Assembly: GCA_034658635.1 (NCBI GenBank)
Contig: JAYEFL010000097.1
Location: 24,721 to 88,720 of the forward strand
Length of the DNA stretch: 64,000 nucleotides
Reading direction: 5' to 3'
From: JABHCC01 sp034658635
GTDB taxonomy: Bacteria > Bacteroidota > Bacteroidia > Bacteroidales > UBA12481
Part shown: positions 7,908-17,171 of the stretch, piece by piece
Layout of the letters: each line of letters opens with the position of its first letter
Numbering within the stretch: position 1 is the stretch's first letter
Notes under the pieces: generated by a model
The model's input: the letters and a program-made list of their open reading frames with translations, nothing else
Databases searched by the model: none
What the model was told of the DNA's origin: nothing
Translations under genes and position numbers: made by a program

Positions 7908-10517
7908 ATGAGTTTGTACAGGTACATTATTATATTTATTGGGTTTGTATTTTTAGCTGGTTCGCCAGGCCCGGCTGGTCCGCCAACACACAATCGTGCT
8001 GGTGAAATTACATATGAACAAATTGGCGATCTTAGCTATAGGATTACCATAATTACTTACACTGCAACTGGCCCCGGACCAGTGGCAGATCGTGAAAATC
8101 TTGAAGTTGAATTTGGTGATGGGAGTACAGCTTTTGTTAAAAGGATTGAAGAGATTTTCTTGCCTGACTACTACAAGAGAAACAAATATGTTTGGGAGCA
8201 TACCTACCCGGGACCAGGAACTTACCAGATCGTAGTTGAAGACCCAAACAGAAATCAAGGGGTCAAGAATATTCCCAATTCAGTTAATGTTGTGTTTTCT
8301 ATAAAGACGATACTGATTATTAACCCTGAAGTGGGTTATAACAGTACCCCGGTATTGCTAAATCCTCCAATTGATAAAGCTGCTCTTGGATATACGTTTA
8401 TTCATAATCCTGCTGCCTTTGACCCTGATGGGGATAGCCTGTCTTATAAATTGGCAATTTGTACGGGGGAGGGAGGCCTTGAGATTAAGGGCTACACTTA
8501 CCCTCCATTTACTGATTCATTGGTTGTAAATGAATTTACTGGTGATTTGATCTGGGCAGCACCTGCAGATACTGGAAAGTATAATGTTGCCATGACAATT
8601 GAAGAATGGCGTAAGGGCGTTCAAATCGGAAGAATCCAGCGTGATATGCAAATTGAGGTTTTCCTTTCTGAGAACCGACCACCAATTATTGAAAATACAG
8701 GGTCCTTCTGTATCCTTGCAAATGAAGTATTTAGTTACGAAATTACTGCAACTGATCCTGATAATGATTCGATTCAACTTGACGCAAGCGGCGGACCATT
8801 GAGTCTTAAAATTGATCCTGCTGAATTTAAGCAAACTATGTCGATACCAGGAAGGGCTGAGGCACAGTTCACCTGGCAAACCAATTGTGATTTGGTTCGG
8901 GTACAACCATATCTTGTTATTGTTAAGGCAAAAGATAAAAACGCAGAACTACAGCTTATTGATAGCAAGAATCTGGAGCTATATGTTCATTCTCCGGCTC
9001 CAACAGATCTCATAGCTACACCCGGCTCAGCTTCTATTCAGCTCAATTGGGATGCTTGTCCATGCATAAATAACGTGGGGTATAAACTATACAGGAAGGT
9101 TGGTTCAGAAAGTTTTGATCCGGGTCCGTGTGATACAGGTGTGCCGGAAGATCTTGGCTATAAGCTGATAGCAGAGATTGAAGGGGCTTCCGTGTTAAGT
9201 TATTCCGACAATAACAGCGGAAAAGGCCTGCAGCAGGCTACTGATTATTGCTACAGAGTTACAGCAGTATTTGCTGACGGGGCTGAGTCATTTGTTAGTA
9301 ATGAAGCATGCACTCAGTTAGTTCAGGGTTCGCCTATGATTATTCAGGTAAGTGTTTTGAAGACCGATATTAGTAATGGGGAGATACAGCTTCAGTGGCT
9401 AAAGCCAAATCCAGCAGATCTTCAGAATGCTGAAGGTCCTTTTATGTATCGGATTTATAGATCTGAAGGGATGTATATGCAAAATGCAATTTTGCTTGAT
9501 TCGCTGAATGGACTTAATAGTACTACATATATTGATAAGAATTTCAACACGCTGAATAAGCAATGGTCATACCAGGTTGAATTGCTTAACACAGAGCCAT
9601 CTGATTACAGAGCTATTGGAGTCCCCCAGGTGGCGTCATCACTTTTTCTCAAGTTGTTGCCTTATCATTCCTCACTTGATCTGCGTTATCAAAAAAATGT
9701 ACCGTGGGAAAATCGTGATTATACTATTTTTGAGATAAAAGGTGGAGACTCAGACTCTCTTGCCAGTACACCTGCTATGAATTATCGGATCAGTGACCTG
9801 AATGATGGTCAGAACTATTACTATCAGGTTATTGCAAATGGTTATTATTCTGAATATGATATAGGACCAATCCAGAATCAGTCGCAAATTGCCTGTGGTA
9901 TGCCTATTGATAGTATACCTCCTTGTCCTCCGATCCTATCGGGAGAGAGTATATGTGACAGCCTGGCCAATCACCTGATATGGAATAATGTAAATGATTC
10001 TTGTGCTGCAGATGCAGCCAAATACAAAGTTTATTACAGAACCAGTCTTGATGGAGAAATGGTGCTTCTTGATTCAGTGAGTCAGATAAGCCAAACAGAT
10101 TATTGGCATTTCCCTGATGGATCAATGGCCGCATGTTATGCAGTTACAGCTATTGATTCTGTTGGTAATGAGAGCATATATTCCAATATTGTTTGTCTTG
10201 ACGAGTGCATTAATTATGAATTACCAAATGTATTCACGCCAAATGGGGATGGAATAAATGATTTACTACGACCTTATCCATATAATCTTGTTGAAAGAAT
10301 TGAGTTGAAAATATTTTCAAGATGGGGAAATACTGTTTTTGAGACACAGGATCCGGATATTAACTGGGATGGAAAGCATTATCTAACAGGGCAATTAGTG
10401 TCATCAGGTGTTTATTACTATATATGTGATGTGCATGAAAAGCGTTTGACAGGTGTAGAACCAAGGTATTTAGTTGGGTTTATCCATGTTTTATATGGAG
10501 GGGATAGAAATGATTAG
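7908..10517 (+). CDS. Large secreted T9SS protein with Fn3-like repeats and gliding-type C-terminal domain
   Basis: An 869-residue exported protein. It has a signal peptide (about 1-18), a Bacteroidota N-terminal domain around HNRAGEITYEQIGDLSY, a PKD/cadherin-like part with DPDGDSLSYKL and DPDNDSIQLD (about 170-300), and several fibronectin type III-like modules (about 350-740) with repeated ATDYCYRVTAVFADG-like strands. The C-terminal 90 residues contain LPNVFTPNGDGINDLL and KIFSRWGNTVF, ending in SSGVYYYICDV and a GFIHVLYGG tail. This is the gliding-motility-associated CHU_C domain, which directs T9SS export and type B sorting. Probable role: cell-surface adhesion or matrix. The next gene overlaps its end by eight bases. 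Confidence 0.85.
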   Translation: MSLYRYIIIFIGFVFLAGSPGPAGPPTHNRAGEITYEQIGDLSYRITIITYTATGPGPVADRENLEVEFGDGSTAFVKRIEEIFLPDYYKRNKYVWEHTYPGPGTYQIVVEDPNRNQGVKNIPNSVNVVFSIKTILIINPEVGYNSTPVLLNPPIDKAALGYTFIHNPAAFDPDGDSLSYKLAICTGEGGLEIKGYTYPPFTDSLVVNEFTGDLIWAAPADTGKYNVAMTIEEWRKGVQIGRIQRDMQIEVFLSENRPPIIENTGSFCILANEVFSYEITATDPDNDSIQLDASGGPLSLKIDPAEFKQTMSIPGRAEAQFTWQTNCDLVRVQPYLVIVKAKDKNAELQLIDSKNLELYVHSPAPTDLIATPGSASIQLNWDACPCINNVGYKLYRKVGSESFDPGPCDTGVPEDLGYKLIAEIEGASVLSYSDNNSGKGLQQATDYCYRVTAVFADGAESFVSNEACTQLVQGSPMIIQVSVLKTDISNGEIQLQWLKPNPADLQNAEGPFMYRIYRSEGMYMQNAILLDSLNGLNSTTYIDKNFNTLNKQWSYQVELLNTEPSDYRAIGVPQVASSLFLKLLPYHSSLDLRYQKNVPWENRDYTIFEIKGGDSDSLASTPAMNYRISDLNDGQNYYYQVIANGYYSEYDIGPIQNQSQIACGMPIDSIPPCPPILSGESICDSLANHLIWNNVNDSCAADAAKYKVYYRTSLDGEMVLLDSVSQISQTDYWHFPDGSMAACYAVTAIDSVGNESIYSNIVCLDECINYELPNVFTPNGDGINDLLRPYPYNLVERIELKIFSRWGNTVFETQDPDINWDGKHYLTGQLVSSGVYYYICDVHEKRLTGVEPRYLVGFIHVLYGGDRND

Positions 10518-11724
10518 AAGGATGATTAGATTCACAAGATATTTCATCGTTTTGACAATCTGTCTTGGCTTGTCCAATCCGGGGCAAAGCCAGAATAAAA
10601 ATTTGTTAAGAGCAGCCTTTTTGCTTGATCAGGAAAGATATGAAGATGTCTTGGTGCTTATAGATCAAATAGCATATTCTAAACAAGAGGCAATAGTGTA
10701 TTTCGATATTTTGGGAGAAACTGCTTTTCAAGCTGGTGATTATGATAAGGCTTTAAGTGCGTACAAGAAAAGATGTGAATTGAAGAATCCTGCAATGTCT
10801 CATTATATGTTGTCAAAAATATACTTCTTAAGTAATAATTCATCATTGGGATATAAATCTATTAGAGATCATTTGGCTTCTGACCATCGTATTTCGCTGC
10901 AACATATTCTTGCTGATGAGGCTTTTGACAGTCAGGTACGAGATCGTGAATGGATTAGATTCTGGTCAGAAGACTGGTATACTGAAAAAGATGACCTGAT
11001 TGCTGAAGCCTGGGCTCAACTTAATGAGGATGACCCTGATATAAGTGTGTTTGACCAGTTAATGTTATCATTCTCCAATGAACCACAGTCTAGCTATTTG
11101 TCAGGAAGATTCAATGAATTAGCAGGAAACCCACGTCAGGCGATCGATCATTTTAGAAAGGCAATAGATTTGGCTCCGGAATCTACTGAGTACATCAACT
11201 ATCTTGCTGCATACTATGCCGGCTTAAAAAAGTATAGCGAAAGCTCTGCTTTGATTTCAAGCTCATTGAAAATAAATCTCTATCAACCTTCACTTTGGAT
11301 GTTAAGGATTAGTAATCACTTGAATATGGATGACAATCAAGGTGCAATGAGTGAAATGCAATACCTTGAGGAAATCGGAATTGAAAGTCCTGATTTATGG
11401 ACTGCTTTAGCAATTCAAGTTAAAAAGACCGATATTCGATTAGCTATTAGCTTTATAGACAGGGTAGTCGATAATGATCCTTTGAGTATAACTGCCTTAA
11501 ATTTCAGGGCCGGACTTTATTGGGATAATCAAGATTACGACAGTGCTATGTCTGATTGGGCTATGTCGTTGGACGTAGATCCAATTCAAGCCAAAGTATA
11601 TTTTGCGCGTGGTGAAGCAAGATATCACTTGGGAGATTTTGACGGTGCTTGCCATGATTGGAAGAAAGCCCTGCGATATGGTCATCGCAAGGCTTTGGAT
11701 AGACTCTATAAATACTGTGAATAG
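10510..11724 (+). CDS. Exported tetratricopeptide-repeat protein
   Basis: A protein of about 404 residues. The ATG at 10510 gives a signal peptide (FIVLTICLGLSNPGQSQ) and has GGAGGGG just before it, so I prefer it to the earlier in-frame ATG at 10474. Several TPR units are visible: one near the N-terminus (FDILGETAFQAGDYDKALSAY), two in the middle (NELAGNPRQAIDHFRKAIDL and a following AAYYAGLKKY), and two near the end (NFRAGLYWDNQDYDSAMSDW and YFARGEARYHLGDFDGACHD). It is a periplasmic or outer-membrane scaffold by inference. It overlaps the large T9SS cargo gene by eight bases, so the pair is probably translationally coupled and may cooperate in export or assembly. It overlaps the convergent M14 peptidase gene by 19 bases. 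Confidence 0.78.
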   Translation: MIRRMIRFTRYFIVLTICLGLSNPGQSQNKNLLRAAFLLDQERYEDVLVLIDQIAYSKQEAIVYFDILGETAFQAGDYDKALSAYKKRCELKNPAMSHYMLSKIYFLSNNSSLGYKSIRDHLASDHRISLQHILADEAFDSQVRDREWIRFWSEDWYTEKDDLIAEAWAQLNEDDPDISVFDQLMLSFSNEPQSSYLSGRFNELAGNPRQAIDHFRKAIDLAPESTEYINYLAAYYAGLKKYSESSALISSSLKINLYQPSLWMLRISNHLNMDDNQGAMSEMQYLEEIGIESPDLWTALAIQVKKTDIRLAISFIDRVVDNDPLSITALNFRAGLYWDNQDYDSAMSDWAMSLDVDPIQAKVYFARGEARYHLGDFDGACHDWKKALRYGHRKALDRLYKYCE

Positions 11725-13064
11725 GAGATATATGCTGCCATTTTTTTCTCCAGGACAGGGTGGGGAGAGAACCACTCCCTGTTCTCCAGGATATTATCAA
11801 AGAAATTCCATCTGAAATAGGAGTCCATGCCCATTGGTTCCAGTTGGTTGACAATTAGCTGATTGCATTTCTGATTGACAGGAATGACATAGTCACCTGC
11901 ATAATATTTGATGTTTTGCACTTCTGTGCGGGTTTCAAATTCTGTATGAAAAAAGTGACCATTTGAAGATCTGCGAGCCCATTCCAAATTTTCTATGTAG
12001 TATGCATTGACTGTCAAACTAGTGTCCTTGGTCAATCGATGCATTGTTACCTGATTAATTTTCAAGCGATCAACAAGCTCTGACCAGGCTTGGGGCAGAA
12101 TGTAATATACAGGCTTTTCAACTGTTACATCAGGGGTGAAATTGTCATAATAACGAACTGTTTTTGTAAATGGTTTTGAATGGTCATAATCGCCAAACGT
12201 TTCATTTGTCAGTAAACCTGTTCTTGTTCCTCTGCCATATCCTTTAAAATCAATCAGCTCGTATTGGCTGGTATCCAGCTCATAGGAAAGAGGAAAGATC
12301 TCCTGAGTTTTGATCTTTTCATCAGCATGATTCCGTTTCTCCCGAATCATATGCCCATTTTCAGAAGTGTAGTCAATTAGAGAAGTTATATAAAAGTAAA
12401 CTGATTTTACTCGATCCGGATATGGTTTGTAGCAATGATTCTCTGTCATGAAAGAAAGTGAATTGAACAATTGTGCATAGCCTGTGGAATATTTAGGACT
12501 TTGAACATAATTGGTGATTCCGCTTTCAGGATTTCTGTTTGTATAGGTGACATACGGAATTAGCTCATATGGAGTAAGCTTCATCTTTTTATATAGTTCC
12601 GGAATCATCTCCTGACTAAAGAAATCGCCCAGATCTTGTTGCATGCTGTTGTGCTGGGCAGGAATAAGCGTTATGCAATATTGATGATCAGAACCATTGG
12701 TAGTATGAGTATCCAGTAATACATGAGGCTTCCAGGTCTGAAATAGTCTTGCAAACGATTTAGCATTTTCAGTATCCATTTTCACAAAGTCTCGATTCAG
12801 ATCCAGATTCTTTGCATTCCCCCGGTAACCTGATGCATATGGTCCTGGTTGATTTGTTCTGTGGAAATGTGAGCGATACAGGCAGCCGCCAACATTATAA
12901 ACTGGGATTATACAAACAATAGTGTTATCTAATAAGGATTGCATCCCATCGAGGTTCCGAAGTAAATCATCGGCATATTTTAAGCTGGCATCGATTCCAC
13001 ACGGTTCACCAGGATGTATGCCGTTGTTAATAAGAACATCGAAAAACTTCTGGATCATATGCAC
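11706..13064 (-). CDS. M14-type zinc carboxypeptidase, N-terminally truncated
   Basis: A 452-residue reading frame with the M14 zinc site: His17 and Glu20 in NGIHPGEPCG, then NLDLNRDF and LLDTHTTNGSDHQY, where the third ligand His lies. Family members of this type in Bacteroidota normally have a signal peptide and roughly 100 or more residues before the HPGE motif. Here the frame opens only about 16 residues before it, at GTG 13064 or ATG 13058, with an in-frame TAA two codons upstream and lgt only 68 bases away. The secretion signal and the first part of the fold are therefore missing. It may be a decaying pseudogene, or a cytoplasmic remnant whose metal site is intact. Confidence 0.7.
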   Translation of the reverse strand: MHMIQKFFDVLINNGIHPGEPCGIDASLKYADDLLRNLDGMQSLLDNTIVCIIPVYNVGGCLYRSHFHRTNQPGPYASGYRGNAKNLDLNRDFVKMDTENAKSFARLFQTWKPHVLLDTHTTNGSDHQYCITLIPAQHNSMQQDLGDFFSQEMIPELYKKMKLTPYELIPYVTYTNRNPESGITNYVQSPKYSTGYAQLFNSLSFMTENHCYKPYPDRVKSVYFYITSLIDYTSENGHMIREKRNHADEKIKTQEIFPLSYELDTSQYELIDFKGYGRGTRTGLLTNETFGDYDHSKPFTKTVRYYDNFTPDVTVEKPVYYILPQAWSELVDRLKINQVTMHRLTKDTSLTVNAYYIENLEWARRSSNGHFFHTEFETRTEVQNIKYYAGDYVIPVNQKCNQLIVNQLEPMGMDSYFRWNFFDNILENREWFSPHPVLEKKMAAYISYSQYL

Positions 13065-13082
13065 GCTTTAATAGATTTGTCA

Positions 13083-13134
13083 TACCCCAAATTTGGGGTA
13101 AAATTCTCTAAAAAATCTTCAGAAGAAAAGATTT
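13083..13134 (-). terminator. Two hairpins after lgt, probable terminator
   Basis: On the minus strand AAATCTT pairs with AAGATTT (13113-13134), overlapping the lgt stop and followed by a T run. Beyond it lies a perfect 18-base palindrome (13083-13100) of the form TACCCC-AAATTT-GGGGTA. Stems are short or A/T-rich, so strength is uncertain. Confidence 0.4.
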
Positions 13135-13984
13135 AACTTTTTTTAATTTTTGGTTTTGGAGTTTTGCCTTTGATCGCCTCATCCATTCGGGGATAAGTTT
13201 TTTGCTCTACTTTTCTGAAGACAAAATACAGACCGATGATAACTAGTGGGATGCTCAACCATTGTCCCATATTCATTGTCATATTATCCTCGAAAGCCAC
13301 CTGGTTTTCTTTAGTAAATTCTATTAAAATCCTGAAACCAAAAATAAGACTCACCCAAAAACCAAAAAGCTTCCCTGGCATATTTCCTGTATTTGTTTTC
13401 CAGTACAAAAACATCAGAAGAACAAAAATACCCAGATAAGCAAGAGCTTCATATAATTGAGATGGATGGCGGGGAACCATGTCATGGCTCACAAAAGTAA
13501 ATGCCCATGGGATTTCAGCAGGTTTGCCAATAATTTCTGAATTCATAAGGTTGCCTAAGCGGATAAAAGTTCCTGCCAAAGCAGCTGGAACAACAACACG
13601 ATCAAATATCCACAAAACAGAACGTTTGCTATATTTTCTTGTCCAAATGTATAATGCCAGAGCTATACCAAGAAAACCTCCATGGCTGGCAAGACCACCA
13701 TGCCATATTTTAATGATTTCACCAGGATTTCTCTGGTAGAAAGCCCAGTCATAAAAGAATACATGCCCAAGCCTTGCTCCTAATACAGTACCCACAACAA
13801 CAAATAAGAACAAACTGTCAACAAGATCTTTGTTGACTCCCTCTTTTTGAAACATACGGGTAATAATGATAATTCCAAATACAAAACCCAGAGCAAAAAG
13901 AAGTCCATACCATCTGACTTCCAATTGACCGAGTTGTAATAATATCGGATTAATATCCCAAACAATTCCCTTGAGTTCTTCCAT
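13133..13984 (-). CDS. lgt: Phosphatidylglycerol--prolipoprotein diacylglyceryl transferase
   Basis: Inner-membrane enzyme that attaches diacylglyceryl to the lipobox cysteine, the first step of lipoprotein maturation. The 283-residue protein has about seven membrane segments. Motifs seen are RWYGLLFALGF near residue 25, IWHGGLASHGGFLGI near 105 (the essential His region), the Lgt signature NLMNSEIIGKP near 145, and PRHPSQLYEAL near 175. The C-terminal tail is lysine-rich, as expected for the cytoplasmic end. At least two putative lipoproteins in this window (34262-35908 and 38206-39513) would be substrates. A good promoter lies just upstream. Confidence 0.96.
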   Translation of the reverse strand: MEELKGIVWDINPILLQLGQLEVRWYGLLFALGFVFGIIIITRMFQKEGVNKDLVDSLFLFVVVGTVLGARLGHVFFYDWAFYQRNPGEIIKIWHGGLASHGGFLGIALALYIWTRKYSKRSVLWIFDRVVVPAALAGTFIRLGNLMNSEIIGKPAEIPWAFTFVSHDMVPRHPSQLYEALAYLGIFVLLMFLYWKTNTGNMPGKLFGFWVSLIFGFRILIEFTKENQVAFEDNMTMNMGQWLSIPLVIIGLYFVFRKVEQKTYPRMDEAIKGKTPKPKIKKS

Positions 13985-14003
13985 TTTAGTGTTATTGATT
14001 ACG

Positions 14004-14034
14004 TAAAGGTAGCTTATATGATATCTTAGTCAAA
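14004..14034 (-). promoter_or_regulatory. Bacteroidota promoter for lgt (TTTG-N19-TACCTTTA)
   Basis: On the minus strand TTTG (14031-14034) is separated by exactly 19 bases from TACCTTTA (14004-14011), one mismatch from TAnnTTTG. It is one of the clearest -33/-7 pairs in the window. Confidence 0.6.
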
Positions 14035-14098
14035 ATATAGAAACGCGAAGCTAAAAGAAAAATTCTATCTTTAGCAAAAATCACTTAAACTCAAGATT

Positions 14099-15391
14099 AT
14101 GAAAAAGCATTCCCTTGTTATTTCTTTATTAATCATTAGTGCTCTAAGTTTTTCTTCTGCAGCCTTTTCACAAGATAATGCCGGGAAAAGATGGAAAATG
14201 GGTGGAGTTCCTGCTATCGCCTATGATTCTGATATGGGTTTCAGGTACGGTGCACTGGCAAATTTTTACGATCATGGTCCTGATATGGAGCTGTATCCTG
14301 CCTACAGGCATTCTTTATATGTGGAATGGTCACATACAACTAAAGGAAACGATATTAAGCAGATGAAGTATGATTCTAAATATCTTATTCCAAAAGTTAG
14401 GGTGACAGCTTCTGCACGTTTAGAAACTGAGCAGGCTATGGATTTCTATGGGTTTAACGGTTATGAATCGCTGTATAATCCCGCTTTCACTGATGCTGGA
14501 AGTGATGAATACCTGACTCGTATGTATTACAGAATGAATTTCAGGTCATTAAGGTTAAAGGCTGACTTTCAGGGAGAACTTGGACTAAAGAAACTAAAAT
14601 GGTATGCGGGTGTTGCACATTATAACTTACAAATTGGATCTGTTGATATTGAAGGTATTAACGAAAAGAAAGATGATGAAGGAGATTTGTTGCCAGATAT
14701 TCCCGGATTATACGACGAGTATGTGAATAAGGGATATATACCAGCAGATCAGGCTGAGGGAGGATATACAAGTACTTTGAAGTTCGGTTTGGTGGCTGAT
14801 ACACGTGACAAAGAAGCTAACCCAAACAGAGGCATTTGGGCTGAGACCTTTATTGTTACTGCCCCGGGTTTTATTGGCAATAAAAGTGCATACACTGGTG
14901 TAATAGCTACTTTTCGTCATTATTTACCGATTATCCATAATAAGCTCACTTTTGCTTATCGTATTAATTATCAGTCAACTTTATCCGGATCTATACCCTG
15001 GTTTATGATGGTATATAAGCCTGATACTTATGTCTCGTGGAATGGACTTGGAGGATCAAAAACTCTTCGGGGAATCATGAGAAATCGTGTTGTAGGTGAA
15101 GGAGCAGTGCTTGGAAATTTCGAACTCAGATGGAAATTTGTAAACTTCAATCTTGGTGGTCAAAAAATATACCTGGCCTTGTCGCCATTTGTTGACGCTG
15201 CAAAGATTACAAAAAAGTATGCCTTACAGCCTGATGTGACAGGTGACACTGATGGAGTCCACCTGAGCTATGGTGCTGGCTTGCACATAGCCCTGAATGA
15301 GAATTTCATTATTGCTGTGGATTATGGAATGGCCGCAGATAAGCGTGATGGAACTTCCGGATTATATATCGGACTGGATTTCCTCTTTTAA
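14099..15391 (+). CDS. Omp85/BamA-like outer membrane beta-barrel protein without POTRA domains
   Basis: A 430-residue protein with a signal peptide (residues 1-24, ending AFSQ) and alternating amphipathic strands to a C-terminal GLYIGLDFLF, a typical outer-membrane end. ADTRDKEANPNRGIWAE matches the strand before the lid loop of Omp85 barrels, and GGSKTLRGIMRNRVVGEG contains the LRG-type motif of the barrel-inserted loop. There is no room for POTRA repeats, so it is a barrel-only member, often annotated as a BamA/TamA-family surface antigen. The function is unknown. It is monocistronic: lgt diverges upstream and a bidirectional hairpin follows. Confidence 0.78.
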   Translation: MKKHSLVISLLIISALSFSSAAFSQDNAGKRWKMGGVPAIAYDSDMGFRYGALANFYDHGPDMELYPAYRHSLYVEWSHTTKGNDIKQMKYDSKYLIPKVRVTASARLETEQAMDFYGFNGYESLYNPAFTDAGSDEYLTRMYYRMNFRSLRLKADFQGELGLKKLKWYAGVAHYNLQIGSVDIEGINEKKDDEGDLLPDIPGLYDEYVNKGYIPADQAEGGYTSTLKFGLVADTRDKEANPNRGIWAETFIVTAPGFIGNKSAYTGVIATFRHYLPIIHNKLTFAYRINYQSTLSGSIPWFMMVYKPDTYVSWNGLGGSKTLRGIMRNRVVGEGAVLGNFELRWKFVNFNLGGQKIYLALSPFVDAAKITKKYALQPDVTGDTDGVHLSYGAGLHIALNENFIIAVDYGMAADKRDGTSGLYIGLDFLF

Positions 15392-15414
15392 GAAGATATT
15401 TTACCAAAAATCAT

Positions 15415-15452
15415 AAAAGCCTGTTGGGGACGAGTATTCCTGACAGGCTTTT
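15415..15452. terminator. Bidirectional terminator between convergent genes
   Basis: AAAAGCCTGT (15415-15424) and ACAGGCTTTT (15443-15452) form a 10-bp stem around an 18-base loop, with A runs on one side and T runs on the other. It sits between the Omp85-like gene and the convergent secreted protein gene, whose stop codon overlaps its edge. Confidence 0.75.
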
Positions 15453-16098
15453 AAAATTCCTCAAGAGCTCGTAAAAAGGCCATTTTGCAACATACCTCAT
15501 AACACTTCAATTCTTGTTGACGACCATCTCCCCTGTAATTACGTAGGTCTACTCCTACATCATATTGCGTGCCAACTTTTTCGCCAGTAGCAAAAAAGCC
15601 TTCGGATGTTTGTAGAAGGTTTTTATCTGCATCATAAAGCTGAATTCTACAACGCATTTTTACAACTTTAATAATTGGCTGCCCTGTACTTCCTTGCATT
15701 TGGCCTGGTGAAATCTGTCCGATATCCTTAAGCAGGATTCTTAAATATCTTTCAGATCGTTTAGATTTTACAGCTTTTCCTAATGACATAACCGGAATGC
15801 CATAAGGATTTGCCTTAATGTCAGCTAATTGCCTCATTGGCTCAACTGGTAATTGGAGATTTTCAAATTGATTCATGAAAAAATCCACAAGAATTGGATA
15901 CATCTCCTCATGTGCCCTCGTTTTGCCCCTGGTGCCATATAGTTTGAGATATTCTTTTGTAGGTAAATCACCCTGATCATTGTTTAGCTTGAAGTCAAGA
16001 CTGAAATTAAATGTTGCAATAGGCTTATTATCTGTAGTTTGACCAAATGCATTGCAGGTAAATAGTATTAATACGCTAATCAAAACCGATGATTTCAT
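15451..16098 (-). CDS. Exported protein of unknown function
   Basis: A protein of about 215 residues, not recognised. The ATG at 16098 opens with a signal peptide, MKSSVLISVLILFTCNAFGQ. Starting further upstream would bury that signal and overlap the glycosyltransferase gene, so I chose this start. The rest is hydrophilic with basic and polar stretches (LKLYGTRGKTRAHEEMYP, KAVKSKRSERYLRILLKD) and a late CYEVCCKMAF segment rich in cysteine. There are no membrane segments after the signal and no sorting domain. It lies 47 bases after the glycosyltransferase gene and may share its transcript. Confidence 0.6.
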   Translation of the reverse strand: MKSSVLISVLILFTCNAFGQTTDNKPIATFNFSLDFKLNNDQGDLPTKEYLKLYGTRGKTRAHEEMYPILVDFFMNQFENLQLPVEPMRQLADIKANPYGIPVMSLGKAVKSKRSERYLRILLKDIGQISPGQMQGSTGQPIIKVVKMRCRIQLYDADKNLLQTSEGFFATGEKVGTQYDVGVDLRNYRGDGRQQELKCYEVCCKMAFLRALEEF

Positions 16099-16145
16099 AA
16101 TGTGTCTGTTTTGGTTACCTAAATTTACTAAAGAGCAATGAATTA

Positions 16146-17171
16146 TCAATGATTTTTCTTCAAATGCCAAGATATTCGATCAGTAAGCTGCTTTACTTGT
16201 ATAGATCTCAGACACAGAAAAGGGTCAGATTTCAATTTGCAGGTTTCTTTTCCATACACTGAGCAAGGGCGACAATCTAAATGAACTGAGGAAGAAATAA
16301 TGTCATCTTCAGATTGAAAAGCAGGTCTGAACCCTATATCCGGATGTGTGCCTCCCCAAATAGAAACTACTGGAATACCTAATATATCTGCAAGATGCAT
16401 ATTGGCAGAATCCATACTTACCATTACATCTAAATTGCCTATCAGGGGTATCTCATCAGAAGGACTCAGAACTCCACATAGATTCAGAACATTATTATTA
16501 TCAAGCATGGACGCTTGTGAAAATTCAGAATCAGCCCCGAAAATATAAAACTGTATATCCCAATCATTATTAAGAGAATTAATGAGCTCAATGAATTTTT
16601 CCAAGGGCCATAACTTTGTTGCATGTTTCGAGAAAGGCGCAAGACCAATGTGTAATGCATGACCAGTTTCCTTAATGGGGGATTTGGCTGTCTTTACGTA
16701 AAGAGAGCCTATCTCGTGTAAATGAAATCCTAATCCAGCTTTTTCAAAAGGTTTCAGGTAAGATTCCATTGTACTTATAAGAACTTGTCGGTTTTTCCCC
16801 GAGATGTAATTTCTTTTCAGTCTTCTGTTTTTTTGAAGCTTATAAGTTTTAAGTTTTTGAAGTCTGAATAAGAAGCTTAAAAGTTGACTTCTTAAAACAT
16901 TATGAAGGTCAATAACTAATGTATATTCTCCTTTAGATTTCAAGAACCTGAATAGCTTATAAATGCCCGTTAATCCTTGGAAATCATTTTCCAGATTCAA
17001 GCCAACCAGGCTCAATCGTTCGTGCTGTGGAAAATATCTCACGAAACGATTACGGGTAGCAAATACAATATGGAGTTCCGGATTGGCTTCCAAGGCGTTC
17101 ATAACGACTGGGATTGAGATTAGTACATCCCCAAAAGACGAAAAGCGATATATCAATATCCTTTCAGGCAT
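16146..17171 (-). CDS. Glycosyltransferase family 9, LPS heptosyltransferase-like
   Basis: A 341-residue GT-B enzyme related to ADP-heptose:LPS heptosyltransferases (WaaC/WaaF/WaaQ). The N-terminus RILIYRFSSFGDVLISIPV has the family RxSxxGDxL motif. The C-terminal half has LHIGLAPFSKHATKLWP, a MVSMDSANMHLADILGIP block typical of the donor site, and SIWGGTHPDIGF. It ends with a Cys-containing stretch (DCRPCSVYGKETCK) frequent in this family. It should act on lipopolysaccharide core or another surface glycan at the inner face of the membrane. It shares one base with the DUF6165 gene (TAATG), so the two are coupled. Confidence 0.82.
   Translation of the reverse strand: MPERILIYRFSSFGDVLISIPVVMNALEANPELHIVFATRNRFVRYFPQHERLSLVGLNLENDFQGLTGIYKLFRFLKSKGEYTLVIDLHNVLRSQLLSFLFRLQKLKTYKLQKNRRLKRNYISGKNRQVLISTMESYLKPFEKAGLGFHLHEIGSLYVKTAKSPIKETGHALHIGLAPFSKHATKLWPLEKFIELINSLNNDWDIQFYIFGADSEFSQASMLDNNNVLNLCGVLSPSDEIPLIGNLDVMVSMDSANMHLADILGIPVVSIWGGTHPDIGFRPAFQSEDDIISSSVHLDCRPCSVYGKETCKLKSDPFLCLRSIQVKQLTDRISWHLKKNH

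Noticed and set aside
16099..16170. Longer start for the secreted unknown at 15451-16098
   Set aside because: It would place 24 extra residues before a clear signal peptide and overlap the glycosyltransferase gene.
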